Shown here one piece after another: positions 63,346-64,000 of a stretch of DNA of 64,000 nt. Under the pieces are notes generated by a model that did no database searches, had not been told where the DNA came from, and was given only the letters and a program-made list of their open reading frames with translations. The stretch is from Nitrospinaceae bacterium UBA7883 (GTDB lineage Bacteria > Nitrospinota_A > UBA7883). The position numbers and the translations under genes are program-made. The stretch spans positions 1 through 64,000 of the forward strand of contig DLRR01000012.1 of NCBI GenBank assembly GCA_002500605.1, given 5' to 3'. Position 1 is the stretch's first letter. The number at the start of each line of letters is the position of its first letter.

Positions 63346-63441
63346 AACTTAAGTCCCATCAATCATAATTTCACGTAAACTTGTTTGATAATAATGTGTT
63401 AAGCACACTGTGTTGCTCATTTCCACATACAGCTTTACCGG

Positions 63442-63463
63442 TATTGATAATATATTATCAATA
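63442..63463. promoter_or_regulatory. Perfect 22-bp palindrome overlapping the cbi -10
   Basis: TATTGATAATA followed by its exact reverse complement. It contains TGATAAT-AT-ATTATCA, close to the Fur-family 7-1-7 operator but with a two-base centre. It covers the -10 box and part of the spacer, so a repressor bound here would block RNA polymerase. A metal-sensing Fur/NikR-type regulator is the likely binder. Confidence 0.6.
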
Positions 63464-63475
63464 AGTTAATGTCAA
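63447..63475 (-). promoter_or_regulatory. Near-consensus sigma-70 promoter for cbiMNQO
   Basis: On the minus strand: TTGACA (63475-63470), 17-base spacer, TATTAT (63452-63447). A start of transcription near 63440 would give a leader of about 95 bases before cbiM. The -10 lies inside the palindrome 63442-63463. Confidence 0.65.
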
Positions 63476-63798
63476 CGTAAAGAGCTGCGCAGGGGCTTTG
63501 TGCCAAGTTAAAAAAAGATTTAAAACAGCTGAAATCAACAATAGAATCGAATACTAGCGGGCTTGCAATACGACTAATCAGGTGCTCCTGTTGCAAACTT
63601 AAAACAGACTCATGCGATGCCATTTTACAAAGAATGGTACACAATACATTGACAGCGTTTCGAAGTCAGATAGCAGCAGTGATGGCAAATGGCAACGGAA
63701 ACCAGAACTTTGCATCTAATTTACTTGGCATAAATTAAAATACATTTTTATACTCGCATTGATTAACGTAAGGAGGTATTTACAACATATAGGCTTCT

Positions 63799-64000
63799 TC
63801 AGATAGCTATGATCGAAATAAACTTTTCATCTGCCTTAGCCACAGTGTTCATTATATTTACTATAAGTGTCTTGTTTGCCTCAATGGCAATCACTGTAGC
63901 CCCCGATTCAATCATCTTATCAATGGTTTGTACTCCAATAACCGGAACATCAAAACGTGGATCCTGGTTAGGTTTAGATACTTTACAAACTATGGCTCCT
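63799..64000 (-). CDS. lpxI: UDP-2,3-diacylglucosamine diphosphatase LpxI, C-terminal fragment
   Basis: The last 67 codons of a gene entering from beyond position 64000. GAIVCKVSKPNQDPRFDVPV followed by IGVQTIDKMIESGATVIAIE is the DUF1009/LpxI C-terminal domain. LpxI makes lipid X in lipid A synthesis in groups lacking LpxH. The ending FISIIAI is typical. It supports a lipid A-bearing outer membrane, in line with lptABC. It ends 453 bp before cbiM. Confidence 0.85.
   Translation of the reverse strand, partial: GAIVCKVSKPNQDPRFDVPVIGVQTIDKMIESGATVIAIEANKTLIVNIMNTVAKADEKFISIIAI

Larger units (their letters stand above)
63346..63798. other. Intergenic region between partial lpxI and cbiMNQO
   Basis: About 450 bp. 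It holds the cbi promoter and dyad (63442-63475). Between 63480 and 63780 I see no gene. A minus-strand frame at 63435-63644 has no family resemblance and no ribosome site. I looked for a cobalamin riboswitch and did not find its conserved bases. Confidence 0.45.

Noticed and set aside
63435..63644. Small minus-strand gene upstream of cbiM
   Set aside because: Overlaps the cbi promoter dyad, no ribosome site and no recognisable motif.
63346..63798. Cobalamin riboswitch upstream of cbiM
   Set aside because: A CAGGAGCACCTG segment loosely resembles the B12 box but has an inserted base, and the other conserved blocks are missing.

Overview
The window reads as chromosomal DNA of a free-living Gram-negative bacterium. 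It is AT-rich, densely packed and uses the standard code. Lipopolysaccharide export genes (lptC, lptA, lptB) sit beside rpoN, hpf and ptsN. A partial lpxI-like gene, lipoproteins, an outer-membrane porin-like protein and a Tat subunit confirm a double membrane. The pairings argS-SPOR and divergent polysaccharide deacetylase-ctpA, DUF1638 and CbiMNQO all point to Deltaproteobacteria in the broad sense (Desulfobacterota, SAR324 or Nitrospinota-like). That placement is inferred from gene content and order only. No transposase, integrase, phage gene or CRISPR array was seen.

Layout. 1-6.9 kb: amidohydrolase fragment, fbp, mtnP, hemL, thiC-rsmE, a DUF2065 protein and tatB. 7-11.4 kb: DUF1638, argS, SPOR and DUF4149 proteins, a histidine phosphatase. 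11.5-20.4 kb: a long plus-strand run of tsaE, lptC-lptA-lptB-rpoN-hpf-ptsN-EIIA-ptsI and murJ. This links envelope assembly, sigma-54 and a regulatory PTS that has no HPr gene here. 20.5-33.3 kb: a tandem HmuY-like protein, pilD, tag, recA, glgC, dsbD, apt, polysaccharide deacetylase, ctpA and a split transketolase. 33.4-37.5 kb: leuD-leuC, an unknown lipoprotein and nnr. 37.7 kb: HU with a clear terminator.

38.1-44.7 kb holds the most unusual biosynthetic unit. It is a minus-strand run encoding a ketosynthase, its own ACP, two CrtI/RetSat-like FAD oxidoreductases, FabG, FabZ and FabI. That composition resembles clusters proposed for ladderane or other unusual acyl chains in anammox and some deltaproteobacteria. 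45-52.5 kb: uppP, manC, a membrane metal-hydrolase-like protein, a TrpB2, pcm, mreB and a GAF-GAF-degenerate GGDEF protein.

52.8-58.1 kb holds an orphan AmrS-like radical SAM enzyme, a Cyc2-like fused monoheme cytochrome/porin, tRNA-Pro(UGG), an MscS channel, and a monoheme cytochrome c overlapping a divergent heme-copper oxidase/NO-reductase-like subunit. The last pair and the porin suggest an electron route from the outer membrane to a terminal reductase. 58.2-64 kb: an unrecognised 327-336 residue protein, a gamma-class carbonic anhydrase, a BamC-like lipoprotein, a cbiMNQO cobalt importer and a partial lpxI. The importer has a near-consensus promoter whose spacer and -10 are covered by a perfect 22-bp palindrome.

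Several starts were moved from the longest frame because a Shine-Dalgarno site or family N-terminus argued for it (rsmE, argS, leuC, fabZ, fabG, HmuY-like, gamma carbonic anhydrase). murJ has no acceptable in-frame start and looks either frameshifted or served by a non-canonical start.
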